Below are positions 1 to 10,305 of a DNA stretch of 42,190 nucleotides, in pieces; position 1 is the stretch's first letter, and the number at the start of each line of letters is the position of its first letter. This DNA comes from Actinomycetes bacterium (GTDB taxonomy: Bacteria; Actinomycetota; Thermoleophilia; Gaiellales; Gaiellaceae), in assembly GCA_026708005.1 (NCBI GenBank), contig JAPOVR010000043.1, positions 1 to 42,190 on the forward strand, read 5' to 3'. The position numbers and the translations under genes are program-made. Below the pieces are notes generated by a model. That model did no database searches. It saw only the letters and a program-made list of their open reading frames with translations, and had not been told where the DNA came from.

Positions 1-199
1 ACCGCCCGCCGCAACCGAGCGTTCTCACCCTCCAACTGCTTCAGCCGCTTGGCCTGAGCGACCTGCATGCCCCCATACTCCTTACGCCAGCGGTAGTACG
101 TCTGCTCCGTCACTCCGAGTGCCCTGCAGACCTGCGCCACCGACTGCCCCTGCGCCAAGGCCACTTCGGCCTCCCGCAGTTTGGTGAAGATCTGCCCCG
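1..199 (-). pseudogene. IS3-family OrfA fragment (runs off window start)
   Basis: Read on the minus strand this stretch encodes KLREAEVALAQGQ, then VCRALGVTEQTYYRWRKEYGG, then a leucine-zipper-like tail (AKRLKQLEGENARLRR). That is the helix-turn-helix plus zipper of IS3-type OrfA, which binds the IS ends. The reading frame is open to the window edge, so OrfB, if present, lies outside. No start codon is evident near position 199, and the downstream plus-strand sequence belongs to another element, so this copy is probably partial. A more decayed relative lies near 20.5-20.7 kb on the same strand. Confidence 0.75.
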
Positions 200-364
200 A
201 CGCCTACCGCCCACGCGCCACCACACCCCCCACCCACAACCCACACCCCCACATCGAGGGTCGACCAGCCCCAGAGGGGCAGGTCAGACCGGTCTCAAGG
301 CAGGTGGCATCCTCAGAGAATCTCCGCGATCCGGCGCGTCGACGCCCAGGCGAGCCAGTTCCCG

Positions 365-916
365 TCCCTATGCGGTGCGTAAGCCCAAGGAGTACCAGGT
401 CAGGGAGCCGGGCGACATTGCTCAGGTGGACACCCTGGATGTCCGCCCCTGCCCGGAGTGGCGCTCAAACACCTCACGGCCAGAGACATGGTCTCCCGGT
501 GGGACATGATCGAGGCGCATCCACGGGCCACGGCCACAATGGCAGCTCAGTTCCTCGATTCTATGCGCCTGCGCTTCCCCTTCCCCATCAGCCCATCCAG
601 GCCGATGGCGGTTCCGAGTTCCGGGCCGACTTCGGGTCTGTGTGCAGGTAGCTCGGCATCAAGCTGTTCGTGCTGCCGCCGCGCTCCCCGAAGCTCAACG
701 GTCACGTGGAGAGCGCAGCGCACTCACACCGAGGAATTCTACGAAGCGTACGACAGGGAGCTGGAGCTCGTCCCGCTGAACCAGGCGCTCCTCGAATGGA
801 AACAGGTCTACGACTACCTGCGGCCGCACCAGTCTCTAGACGGTCGCACGCCAGCCGCGTATATTGACCAGTGCTATCCGAACTCGGTATCCTCAGCACT
901 ATCCCGTATGTACTGA
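365..916 (+). pseudogene. Decayed IS481-like (rve integrase) transposase
   Basis: Fragments in shifting plus-strand frames spell an integrase-core transposase: VRKPKEYQVREPGDIAQVDT, then LKHLTARDMVSRWDMIEAH, then IQADGGSEFRADF, then LGIKLFVLPPRSPKLNGHVE, then EEFYEAYDRELELVPLN and the typical ending YLRPHQSLDGRTPAAYI. These match the D-D-E fold of IS481-type enzymes (first D in QVDT, second in QADGGSEF, E in HVE). At least three frameshifts and an in-frame TAG near 648 break it. The shift between the first two blocks is repaired by one extra G in a GG run. Only the C-terminal two thirds is recognisable, and no ends or target duplications were found. Confidence 0.75.
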
Positions 917-1082
917 ACGAGTACAGGCGGAAGGAGCTGCGTTTCTGGCGCCCGCGGCGGATCGTCTCTGTCGTTCGCTGGCTGCCTTGCATGGCGCTGG
1001 GGCACAGGGTTGGAGACCCCTAGCAGGGTTGGTGTTTCTTTCTCGTGGTTTTGGCAGACGTGGGAGTCACCTTAGGTTTCTG

Positions 1083-2069
1083 CTACAGCAGCGCGACCGT
1101 GAGCCGTGTGAGGAGGCAGAGGTCGGTGTGGAGTTGGACGCGTTCGAGGCGTCTTGTCCGTAGTGGTGTGAGGGCGAGCCGGTGTTTGAGCCGGCCGAAC
1201 TCGCGCTCCACGGCCGAGCGGGCCCGGTAGAGGCGGCGCCACTTCGACCGGCCGTGCCGGTGGTCTGTGCCGGCATAGCGCCACTCGCCGTGTTGGCAGG
1301 ACGGGGGCAGGTGCCGGCCGGCTTTCACGCCGGGGGTTTCCCGGAGCGGCACCACCGGCAGCACCCCGTGGCGGTCGCAGGCGGTGTAGACGACGCCGAT
1401 GTCGTAGCCTTTGTCCATCGCCACCGTCCGGGGTGTGAACCCTCTCCGCGCGAGCCGCTCCAGCACCACGGGGGCGACGGCCGCGTCGCTGTCCCTGGCG
1501 GTCCTCACCTCCCACGTAAGCGGCAAACCGGTGTTGGAGCAGGCGGCGAGGTGGAGCTTGTACCCGTAGAAGCCGCCGCCCCGCCGTGTTGAGATAGCCG
1601 ACCGGTGGCCCCAGGAGGCGTCCGGGTCTGAGTAGCGCTCCCGCAGGGGCCCTCCTTTGGAGACGTAGCGTTGCCCGTTCGCGTAGCCGGGCAGGTCGGT
1701 CGAGTCCACACACACGTCCTCGCCCAGACCGGGGTTCTCCCCTCGCAGCCTTCCGATCACCCGTTCGGTGCAGCCCTCAAGCAGCCCCCGGTGGCTGCGG
1801 AGCTTGCCCGCGAACCGGTACAACGCCCACTGCGACGGCGCCCCACCCAAAACCTCCCGCAACGCGGCGTGCTCCCCAACCAGGCGGGCCGTCTCAGACC
1901 ACGTCGAAAGCCCATACAGATGCTTGACCAAGCACGCCCCGACCAGGCAACGCACCGGGTAGCCCCTCCTACCCGTCCACCGCAAACCCTCCAACCCCCC
2001 GACCAGCCCCGAGATCTCGGGGAAGCCAAGAAGCCTCTCAACGGTGTCTGGTAGCGTCCCCGCCGCCAC
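1083..2069 (-). CDS. IS5-type DDE transposase (copy 1)
   Basis: A 328-residue transposase, apparently full length. Acidic residues fit a DDE catalytic triad: D in VCVDSTDL (about residue 120), D in AMDKGYD (about 218) and E in AVEREFGRLKH near the C terminus. The N-terminal block (GLRWTGRRGYPVRCLVGACL) and the DPDASWGHRSAIS block are shared with the copies at 14.7 and 41.7 kb. The GTG start is supported by alignment with the TTG starts of those copies and by an AGAGGAGG sequence 11 bases upstream. A conserved stem-loop precedes it. The IS ends could not be delimited. Family assignment (IS4/IS5 superfamily) is from motif pattern only. Confidence 0.9.
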   Translation of the reverse strand: MAAGTLPDTVERLLGFPEISGLVGGLEGLRWTGRRGYPVRCLVGACLVKHLYGLSTWSETARLVGEHAALREVLGGAPSQWALYRFAGKLRSHRGLLEGCTERVIGRLRGENPGLGEDVCVDSTDLPGYANGQRYVSKGGPLRERYSDPDASWGHRSAISTRRGGGFYGYKLHLAACSNTGLPLTWEVRTARDSDAAVAPVVLERLARRGFTPRTVAMDKGYDIGVVYTACDRHGVLPVVPLRETPGVKAGRHLPPSCQHGEWRYAGTDHRHGRSKWRRLYRARSAVEREFGRLKHRLALTPLRTRRLERVQLHTDLCLLTRLTVALL

Positions 2070-2094
2070 TGGAGCCTAAACCTCCTCTGGCCAC

Positions 2095-2123
2095 GCCCCC
2101 GGAAGCGTCAACTTCGCGGGGGC
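2095..2123 (-). promoter_or_regulatory. Conserved stem-loop upstream of IS5-type transposase copy 1
   Basis: On the minus strand GCCCCCGCGAAG pairs with CTTCCGGGGGC around a six-base loop, with one bulged base. The same hairpin, with compensated or tolerated changes, sits 26 bases upstream of the transposase start in the other two copies. It is immediately followed by GTGGCCAGAGGAGG, the transposase ribosome-binding region. It may act as a transcript attenuator protecting the element from outside transcription, or as part of the left end recognised by transposase. Confidence 0.6.
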
Positions 2124-2364
2124 ACAAAAATTCAGTTGCTTACACAGGCAACACTACCAAACACCCCCGCCCCGTGCAGACCCCAACCACCCGGCCCCAA
2201 ACCGACACACACCAAACACCCCCGCCCCCCGGGCGTCCAACCAGCACCCCAGCCCCCGGATCCCACCCAAGCAGCCACCAGCCCACCAACCGGAACCCAT
2301 AAGGAAACCTTATACCCCCTGCAAGACCTCAACCAGCCACCCGCCCAGCGTTCCTCCAAACGTT

Positions 2365-5300
2365 CTACCAAACCCTCCTAGGTACCTGTACCGAGTAGCG
2401 CTCTTCGTAGAGTTTGGGGATGTCGTTGTTTCTGATGGGCTCCTGTTCACCGACAAGCGTCGCGATTTGGACGCTGAGGAGGCCGAGCGGCAGATCACTA
2501 AAGCGTCCTTCGGTGGCCGGTCTCGTTTCTCTGGGGGTCGCAGTCGAACTCGCCGGCGGCAGTGGTTGAGTCGGTGCCTGGCGAACGCGATCCCGCTCGT
2601 CGCTTCGGATCTCGTCTTGCAGGCCTTGTCTAGAGACGAGCAGGTCATTACCGTCTTGTCCGGCGGGGTCGGTTGTCTCGGGCTGGGTGGATCGAGATGT
2701 TGGAGAGCTGAGAAGCCGGTCGACGTTGCGATCTTCACTGGCTTCGGTCTCGGCTAGGGGCTCTCGTCTCGGCGGCCGCTGCGTCCTTTGGCGGCCTTCG
2801 GGCGGTTGTGCGGGTGTGCGTTCCCTGGCCGCAGAGGCGCTGTCGCTGGTGTTTTGAGACTGTGGCGGAGGTTGGTTTCGGGTGGGGCTGTCTCCGGCTG
2901 GTCTTGGTTCGCGATAGGAGGTGGCGGGTTCTTGTCCGGTCTGGAGGTTGAGCTGCTCTCTCTCGCTGGCGCCGGTTTGGCCGCGAAGTCGTGCGGCGAG
3001 GTAGTCGTTCGCCGGTTGCGCTCTCAGTGAGTTGAGGAGTCGGTTGATTTCGCCGCCTGGGTCCTGGGTGAAATCCCGGTGTCGGATCCGGTGGAAGACC
3101 CAGCCAGCCTGCTTGAGGAAGTCCTGGCGCTCGACGTCTTCGGGGATCAGCTGGCCGGCGAGGTCGGTGTGGTGTTGTTCCCCGTCGGCCTCGACCGCGA
3201 GCCGACGCCCGTTCGTATCAGTGACCACCAAGTCGATGAACTTGTCCCGGCTTGGCCACTGCGAGACCAGGTGAAGACCCTCGATCAGGGCGAGGCAGTC
3301 GTAGAGTTCGCGCTCGAAGTCGGATTGGAAGACCTCGTCTCCGGCATGGAGGCGTGCCTCGACCGGGCCGATCTCCCAGAAGTAGTCGGAACGGTCCTCG
3401 CGATCGATCTCTTGGGCGAGCACCTCCCCGACCTCGATGTACTCGGCTGGCTCTGGTTGTTCGCTGACCCTGACGGTGTCGAAGACACTCTCATCGGGAG
3501 CAGCGGCTACCTTGCTGGTGCTATCACCAAAGCGCTCTTTGACGCGTTCAACAGCTCGTTGGGGATCAGGGAGCGATTCTGTTGCTGGAACCCTTAACAC
3601 TGTCCATCCGGCGCGCTCGAGGACACTGTGCGCGTCGATTCTTTCAAGGGCATCCGCCGGCCGTGAGGGATCGATCTCGGCATCAACGAAGACAGCCGCT
3701 CGCCGACCGGAGGCCGGGTCGGCTACGAGGAGGTCCAGGCACACACCGCAGGCGACGAAGTCCTCGGTTGTTTCGAAGCCGGCTTCGCTTAGGGCTGCGC
3801 CGACGCGCTTACGCGCCTGGCTGGCCGGGTCACGGTGGGCGTGCTGCTCCAACTCTCCCAGCAGGTTCTCCGGCTCGAGACAGTGTTTGAGGTATGCAGT
3901 CACGCTGCTGGCGACCGGGAACTTCTCGATTGGCGCGCTAATGAAGTGAACGGCCTGGTGTCGTGCGCGTGTGAGCGCGACGTTCATGCGCTGCTGGCCC
4001 CCCTCGCCGCCTGTGAACGCGAAGATCGAGGGCGATGACCCCGGTGCGAACCGCCACGAGTAGAGAATCACATCGCGTTCGTCGCCTGGAAGCCGTCAAC
4101 TGTCGAGCAGATCACCTGGTGCCGGTCAAGCAGTTCTCTCAGGATCTCGTGCTCGACGAGAGTCTGGATATGCTCGATTTGCTCTCGAAAGAGAGACAGC
4201 ACCCCGAAACTCAGGTTCTCGTATGCGGGTTCGTCGAGCCGGTGTCGGAGATCGTTCACGACGGCGCGCGCTTCTCTGTGGTTGATCTTGCTTGAGTTGG
4301 AAGCCTCGGGATCTTCGACTTCGCGTACGAGCAGCGCTGGTCCGAGCTCCCGGTTGTCGGCGCGGTCACGCATGATCGTCAGGGTGTTGCCGTAGTAGCG
4401 GTCGTTCGAGAACGCGGCGATCTCGGGTCGGCATCGGAAGTGCTCGTTCAAGAACACGGTGGCCTGTTGACGTCGAGCGGTGAGATCAAGCAGGCTGTTG
4501 CGGGTCTGGTCGAACAGCCCTCCCGGGTCGAGTTCGTCGAGGCCTGTTTGCCGCAGCAGTCCGCGGTTATTGGCATCCGAGAGGGTTCTCCGAAGATTCT
4601 CGTTGGAGAGCTGCTTCTGGTCACCGAACACGACGACCTTCTCGGCGCGGGCGAACAGCGGCAGCGCCTGGTCTGGGTTGGACTGCGAAGCCTCGTCGAA
4701 GATGACGACATCAAAGACGCCTGGCCGCAGCGGGAAAAGACGACAGGCGTCCTCAGGTCGCATGATTCAGCAGGGGAAGACATCGGTCATCACGTCGACA
4801 TCGAAGTTGCTTGAACTCTTGAGGTCTTCGAACCGCTCGTGCCGCTTGGCCGATGCCCTACCGCCTTCTTGAATGCCTCCAAGCTCGCGAGAAAACTCGG
4901 TTTCCGGTTGCCTTGCAGGATGCGGTCCTGGATACGCAGCGCCAGAAGCCTTTGAGCATCAGAGAGCACCTGCGCATGGAGGTCGCGCAGGCTGTCAGCT
5001 AGTTCAGCTGTTGTGCGATTCGCAGCAAGCGCGGTGAAGCGAAGAAGGCCCTGGTGGAGCTCGAGGGCGAGTTCGATACCCTCAAGGAACGCTGGTGGTT
5101 TCTCGCCGCAAGCCGCAGCCGCCTCGATGGCTTCGACGGCGCGACGGAGGCGGCCTGCCGAGCCGGCCAGAGCCTGCCGCCTACGCGGGAGAGCCGGAAC
5201 CGCGCGCGCGACTTCGCGCAGACGGTCGAGGGGTCTCTGCGCCCCAGCCGCATCCCCCGCATCGATAAGGCCGTCGATGTGCGCGAGCTGTGCGCGCAAC

Positions 5301-7717
5301 GCTGCGAGTGCCGGAAGTCCGATCAGTTCCGTTGCCTTGTCGGTCCGCTGCAGCCGCTGCGAGCGCGGTTCCCCAGGTTCGGACAACGTCGTGCACGTCG
5401 CCCGACCTGTCGCTTGTCACGAGATCGTTCAACGGTAGTTCTGCCCGCGATCGGCCTACGAGTTGGTTGGCCTCTTCGAGCGCGTCGGCAAGCCCGAGGG
5501 CTCGCCGCTCCCTGAGCGTCAGGCGGGCGACAGCATCTGGCTCGTAACCCTCCGGAATCGTCTCCTTGAGACCCTCAGCAAGGCCGGACGTCAGCGTACG
5601 AAGGGCGCTCCAGGCGTCCCAGAACTCCCGCCAGCGCGTGACACACTCGGGCGTGAGCGCCGCGGACCCCGGCGCATTATCCACGAGCCACTTTCTCGCC
5701 CCGCGCCGCTTCAACAGTGATGCGAGCGCGTCGTGATGGAACTGCACCTCACCGCGGCGACGCGAGTCAGCCGTAACCTGATCCCGCGCGTCGGCGAGTT
5801 CGCGTGCCCGCTCAAAAAGAGCATCGAGCCGCGCGAGCTGCTGCCGACAGTCCTCGCGAAGCGTCGGGGACTCGACCAGCGCGATCGACGACAAACGCAA
5901 GTCGCTCCAGTCGGCCTGCCCGAGCACCTCGAGGAGGGACGGCACGAGGCGCTGTATGAGAGCATCGAGCGTCACTTGGACGGTGTCGATCTCCTCAGGA
6001 GCCGCATCGAAAACGGGATGCCACCCGGAGGCAAGCGCGCCAACCTCCTCGCCGGCCAAGGCCTCTACCCGGGCGTCCTGGGAATCGAGGAAGCGCTCGA
6101 GCAGCGCGGCGACCTCATCAAGATCATCACGCGAAGCGAGTCCCGCAGCCAGCAGCTCTTCCCAGACGTCGGCATGCTCGCGTGCCAGCGCGTCGATCAG
6201 CTGCAGGTCTGCCGCCGCTGCCTCATGCTCTGACGGGTCAAGCGCGGGGTCGTCAACAGGGAGCAGAGCATGCCCCTCGAAGCTGAAGTAGAGACCTGCC
6301 GCCTCGATCTGCTCAGGCTGCGCCCGCGCCAGGAACTCCTGACGCACTGCTGCGTACTCGACGCCGTTCTTTGCGCGTCGCTGTTCGATCTCCGCGAGCT
6401 GCTTGGCAAGCCGCTTCTGATCAGCCGCCCCCGCGAAGGCCTGAACGTTCGCGATCTGCGCCTGGAGCTCCCTCTTCGCCTCACGTAGCTCGCCGAGGAA
6501 AGAGGCATAGAGGAAATCGAGCTCGGTTTCGTTCAGCTTGTCCCGCACAATAGAAAGCGCCTGGTTCTTGTGGCTGGTCACGAGAACGCTCTTCCCCTGG
6601 GTCACCAGATCAGCGACCAGGTTTGCGATCGTGAGGCTCTTCCCCGTACCAGGCGGGCCGCTCACGACGACGAGCGAGTTCTTCTCAACAGCGTCCACGA
6701 CTTGGCGCTGCGCCGGGTTCGACAGAAAAGGGAAACCCACCTCGTCGATCCTCCGGCTCTCGAGTCGAGGGCGCGGCTCACCCGACGGCTCGCTCAACAA
6801 GAGCCTGAACGGCCGATCAGCGCCCCCGCCCAGAAACGGCGCGGGATCGTCAGCTATGTCCTCGAGATCGCGAAGCAGGTAGTGGGAGGAGCGGTTGCTC
6901 AGGTAGAGCACCGCTCCCTCGAACAACCCGAGAGTTGGCTCCGCGTTGCGCACGCTCGCCGGCGGTTGCCGTGCAGGCCATGACTCAACGATCCCTTCCG
7001 GATACCCCGGTCTCGCGTATGGAAGCACCGCCGACACAGCCTGCAGCAGCGCTTCGACGCGCTCAGGATCGTAAGCCTCAGCTAGATCGCCCTGGGCATC
7101 GATGCCGAAGCCGAGGATCTGGCCTGCGTTCTCCGCCGAGCTGGATTCCTGCCACAGAGCAGTGTTGAAGCGGAGAGACTCGTCAAGCGCCTGAACGAGG
7201 ACCGAGCCGTCCGCCTGAACCTTGGCCTCCACACCCTGGGTAAAAGCGGAGCGAGAACCTGATCGACACCCTTGCGCCCCTTTCTCGGCAAGTAGCCGCT
7301 GAGCATCGGCGCCCCATAGAAGATCTCCTTCGCGTACGGCTCCAGCGCAGCCTTTTGGACAAGCTCGCGGACACGCTCCCAGACCTGCAGCGCCCGTTCG
7401 TACCGGGCCAACTCCTCCCGGTACTCGGCCAGTAACCGCTCCGAACTCGATATCGGCTTCGAGGGCTTCTGCAGCGCCTCCAAGTGCAGGGCGCCTGTCG
7501 AGTGGAGCGTCTCCAAAGCCCCAATAGCACCAGGATCGCACGTCAGTGCCGCCTTCTTCGCGCTACGCACATCCTTCAGCGCCACATTCTGCGACCCGAT
7601 AACACGGAGACAGCCCGCGTGGTAGCGCGCTACCGCACTAGCAAGACTGTCAACGTCGCTACCGTACTCCATCAAGACACCGTCGGCGCGAATCCTCGAA
7701 GCAGGATTGTCGATCAC
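2365..7717 (-). pseudogene. SF1 helicase fused to C-terminal PDDEXK/DUF559-type nuclease, frameshifted
   Basis: About 1,780 residues when repaired. Start is the GTG at 7717, directly after a stop. Order: N-terminal unknown region; Walker A VVSGPPGTGKSLTIANL (near 6.6 kb); a long coiled-coil insert; Walker B VVIFDEASQ and FGDQKQLSNENL (about 4.65 kb); STVDGFQ and MNVALTRARHQAVHF (motifs V and VI, about 4.0 kb); then FIDLVVTDTNGRRLAVEADGEQHH, a D-ExD nuclease signature like DUF559/Vsr folds; then a proline-rich linker ending abruptly at 2365 next to IS debris, so the C terminus is probably lost. Damage: one T missing at 7242-7245, a +1 shift at about 5341-5400, one G missing at about 4858-4864, Trp to TGA at 4767-4769 (context FPC*IM), and one G missing at 4085-4086, where adding it restores DGFQGDERDVILYSW. 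Large helicase-nucleases of this kind often sit in defence islands; no specific function is claimed. Confidence 0.85.
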
Positions 7718-8138
7718 CTAGCCCAATATGTCCACGCCGATAATCGCCTCTCTGGCTCTCCGCGCAACACTCCGACGCTCGCCCCGCACCTAGCTTGCCT
7801 GAGGCACCCAAGACCCCTGCACACCAACAATCCCGGTGCGACAGGCGCAGCCCTCGCGCGGCCTTCAGACGAGCGGCCTCAGGCAACTCAACACCCCAGC
7901 GCTCGCTCATCGCCATACACGCCGCCCACTACAGAAGCCGCTTCCGAACCAAACCATCGACAAACCCTCAGCACCAGAAACACCTGTCCTGTCAAAATCT
8001 CATACTTGGCCGAGTTCGCCTCGACCGAGTCCCCGTGCCGCTCGACTCGCCCGTGGCCGCCGCAGGCTAGCAGGGTCGCCCTGAGGGGCGGGCGCGATTG
8101 CGCCAGCACGGCCCTCGAGATGTCTGGCTCGGTCCTGT
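7718..8138. other. Intergenic, no gene recognised
   Basis: Both strands were read. Open frames here have no recognisable motif, no good ribosome-binding site and biased low-complexity composition. The stretch separates the helicase start from the first 139-bp repeat. Confidence 0.5.
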
Positions 8139-8277
8139 GTTGCCTGTTGAGAAATCAAACTTGGCACCAATTTTGGCACCAACCTCAGCTGACCTCACAT
8201 GACCTGAGAGCACCCTAGATGGCTTGACCATGCGTGTTCCTGCCTGGCAGCACCTGGGTTGGTTGGGCTCATAACCC
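8139..8277 (+). repeat. 139-bp direct repeat, copy A (putative att-like site with tRNA-fMet anticodon-arm core)
   Basis: Aligned by eye without gaps to 10611-10749, with about 17 differences (roughly 88% identity). Each copy contains two direct repeats of TTGGCACCAA spaced like integrase arm-binding sites, then a palindromic CTCAGCTGACCTCACATG-type stretch, and ends in TTGGGCTCATAACCC, which matches the anticodon stem and CAT loop of initiator tRNA. No complete tRNA surrounds it. This composition (arm-type sites plus tRNA core) is what one expects at one end of an element integrated by a tyrosine recombinase. No integrase gene was recognised nearby. Confidence 0.75.
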
Positions 8278-8712
8278 AGGGTTGGGGCTCGGTTTGGTCT
8301 TGTCTGGTCACGACCTGGTGGCGGGTGCCGCAGGTGTGGAAGGGGCAGCTGTCTCTTTCTTAACGAGCGGCAGCGGTGTCTCGCCAGTGTCTGAGAGCGC
8401 CCGGCCGAACCGGGCTGTTAACCGGAGGCTCTGTCGCCAGGACCTGTGTGTCTAGGCGGCTGCAGCCGGTCCTAGGTCCCTCGGAGGCCTGCCTGTGGCG
8501 GGTTCTACTGGGTCGCGCAGCTCAAGCTGCGCTTCGGGCTTTGGCTTGCTGTCCTGTACGGCCTGCCGTCGGCAGGCCGCCAGCACACCCAGGCCTGCGG
8601 GCGCGTAGACGGGCCGCGGCGGACCCGGAAGCCTCAGCGGCCGGCAGGGTGACCCCGTATGCACACTGTGAGCGTTTGCGGTCTTGGTGGTGCCGCTATC
8701 CATGTCATACGG
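8278..8712. other. Intergenic, no gene recognised
   Basis: GC-rich sequence to the right of repeat copy A. Open frames exist on both strands but none has a recognisable domain or plausible start signal. Confidence 0.4.
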
Positions 8713-8747
8713 AGAGCTCGCCCCGCTATGTGGCGGGGCAAGCTCTT
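8713..8747 (-). terminator. Strong hairpin downstream of the small membrane protein gene
   Basis: AGAGCTCGCCCCGC pairs with GCGGGGCAAGCTCT around a short loop. It lies about 60 bases beyond the stop codon of the minus-strand gene at 8807, which fits a terminator for that transcript. There is no clear U tract on either side, so it could instead be a structural element. Confidence 0.5.
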
Positions 8748-8806
8748 CCAATGTGGGTGGGCAAAGCAGCTAGACGGTTACAGGCTCTGGTTCGTGCTGT
8801 CTGTGC

Positions 8807-9082
8807 TCACCGGTCTCCGTGCCCTGTCTTGAGACGGCGGAGCACCGCGGCGGGTGATCGAGGAGGCCGGGTGGCGAGCAGAAGCAGCGCGGCCGCGACA
8901 GGGATCAGGACGACCGCGAGGAGAGCGCCGACCGAGGTGAGAATGCCGAACAGCAGAAGCGCGCTGCCGGCTGCCCAGAGGCCGATGGGAAACGAGCCGT
9001 CCCGCGCGCGGGCTGTCTTGTAGCGCCACAGGGCCGCCGCGGCGATGATGACTAGGAGTATCTGAACCGCGGTGATCTGCAT
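8807..9082 (-). CDS. Small membrane protein, 91 aa
   Basis: Not a recognised family. The chosen ATG at 9082 is preceded by GGACAGGAA about eight bases upstream. The product has two hydrophobic segments: ITAVQILLVIIAAAALW at the N terminus, and a longer one from GLWAAGSALLLFGIL to LIPVAAALLLLA, likely two helices, followed by a short basic tail. It lies 40 bases downstream of the secreted-protein gene on the same strand and is probably cotranscribed with it. Both genes lie between the two 139-bp repeats, suggesting they are cargo. It may be an accessory or immunity-like partner of the secreted protein, but nothing in the sequence proves that. Confidence 0.7.
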   Translation of the reverse strand: MQITAVQILLVIIAAAALWRYKTARARDGSFPIGLWAAGSALLLFGILTSVGALLAVVLIPVAAALLLLATRPPRSPAAVLRRLKTGHGDR

Positions 9083-9122
9083 AAGCCAGGTTCCTGTCCA
9101 CGATGCCGAGCGTCGGTGGTGG

Positions 9123-9953
9123 TCACGACCAGAGCATTGTGTGGGCGAACACAGGCGCGCAGGCCCCGGTGAACTGGCTGTACCCTGTGATCGCGCCTGC
9201 AATGGCGCCGTTGCTCTTCCCGGTCGCGCGTATCCCTTGATAGTAGGTGCGGGATGTCAGCCCGGCCCATGCGCAGAAGGTGCTGTTCGTGAACTTCGCG
9301 TACGATGTCCGTGAGACCTCGTTGCAGGCAGTCTGATTGGAGCCGTAACCGTAGTTCTTTATCCAGCCGCTCCAGCTAGCCCAGCTAAAGAGAGAATACC
9401 GGGCTACCGCAGTAGCGCAGCTGTGACCCCACAGGAACGTCACATGCGAGGAAGTGCTGTTCAGCTCCAAGCCGGGCAGGTCGCGCCACCAGACCTTGTA
9501 CTTCGCCGCTCTCACCTGGTGGGAAGCAAGACGCCGCACATTCGTCGAGGGGTTCTCATTAAGAGCCGCTTTCTTCGCGGCGATCATGCTCTCCGCCCGC
9601 AACCCGCTAACCACGCTCTGCGGTGGTTTACCGATCTCGAATGTCGCGTCGCATGTCGAGAAATCCGCGCTAAGTTGACGGCTCTCAAGAGCGTCCTCGC
9701 CGACAGGAAGCTCAAGTTCCGGATAGCTGAAAATACAAGACCCGGGTCCTGTCTTCGTCCCTCTCAACGTCACAGTCCTCGACTGATCAAGCGCATAGTC
9801 CTGAGTCGTTGCCACCCACTGCGGAGCGCCCGTCTCCGCCTCTCCTTCGGCCCTGGCTTGACCATGGACAACGAGACCGAATGCTGCTGCTGCCGCAAGC
9901 GCCACAAGCGTCGCCCGTAAAGACGGCCTTCTATTGTGCACAGAAGACAACAT
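9123..9953 (-). CDS. Secreted protein of unknown function, 276 aa
   Basis: Start chosen at ATG 9953, with AAGGAAGGGAG about ten bases upstream; a GTG nine bases earlier is possible. Residues 1-35 form a Sec signal peptide: basic N-region, ALAAAAAFGLVV core, and a QARAEG cleavage-like site. The mature part has a central region with AAKKAALNENPSTN and a C-terminal half rich in Trp, Tyr, Ser and Cys (HSCATAVARYSLFSWASWSG, later FCAWAGLTSRTYYQG). The cysteines suggest disulfides in an extracellular domain. I do not recognise the fold. It lies upstream of and colinear with the small membrane protein gene. Confidence 0.8.
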   Translation of the reverse strand: MLSSVHNRRPSLRATLVALAAAAAFGLVVHGQARAEGEAETGAPQWVATTQDYALDQSRTVTLRGTKTGPGSCIFSYPELELPVGEDALESRQLSADFSTCDATFEIGKPPQSVVSGLRAESMIAAKKAALNENPSTNVRRLASHQVRAAKYKVWWRDLPGLELNSTSSHVTFLWGHSCATAVARYSLFSWASWSGWIKNYGYGSNQTACNEVSRTSYAKFTNSTFCAWAGLTSRTYYQGIRATGKSNGAIAGAITGYSQFTGACAPVFAHTMLWS

Positions 9954-10281
9954 GCCAATCACCTCTCCCTTCCTTGTAGAAAGACTCTCCAAGGACCGAC
10001 CCCTCCCATGCCTCCGACCGAGCCGGCCGGGGCTCCAGGGTCGCGGGCTCAACGAATCAACCACCCCCTCTCGGGACGTGACCTCGCTGAAACAGGTATC
10101 AGGGTAGGCGGCACCCTACCACACCCTGCTACGCAGCGCCTGCCCCCGGACAGCCACGCCCCAGCCCGCCAGGGACGCTCTCGTCGGCGGCAACAGCTCC
10201 CGCCGATCAGAACACAGGAGCGCTAGCCGCTACCGCCAGACCCCCTTAGCAGCCGGGGCCTCGCCCGCAGCCAACCCACAA
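9954..10281. other. Intergenic, upstream region of the secreted-protein gene
   Basis: Contains the ribosome-binding region of the minus-strand secreted-protein gene next to 9953. I see no convincing -35/-10 pair and no gene. The plus-strand open frame is proline/arginine-rich and lacks a start signal. Confidence 0.4.
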
Positions 10282-10305
10282 CCCCAAACCCCAACCCCAA
10301 ACCCC
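10282..10305 (-). other. Four-tract G-quadruplex motif
   Basis: The minus strand has exactly four G4 tracts separated by TTT, TT and TTT, a canonical intramolecular G-quadruplex pattern resembling telomere-type repeats. It lies about 330 bases upstream of the secreted-protein start, on the same strand as that gene's sense strand. Confidence 0.7.

Noticed and set aside
4767..4769. TGA read as tryptophan (recoding)
   Set aside because: The position is normally Trp in the family, but the same gene has several frameshifts and other genes use TGA as a normal stop, so simple decay is more likely.
8255..8285. tRNA-fMet gene
   Set aside because: Only the anticodon arm is present; acceptor, D and T arms are missing in both repeat copies.
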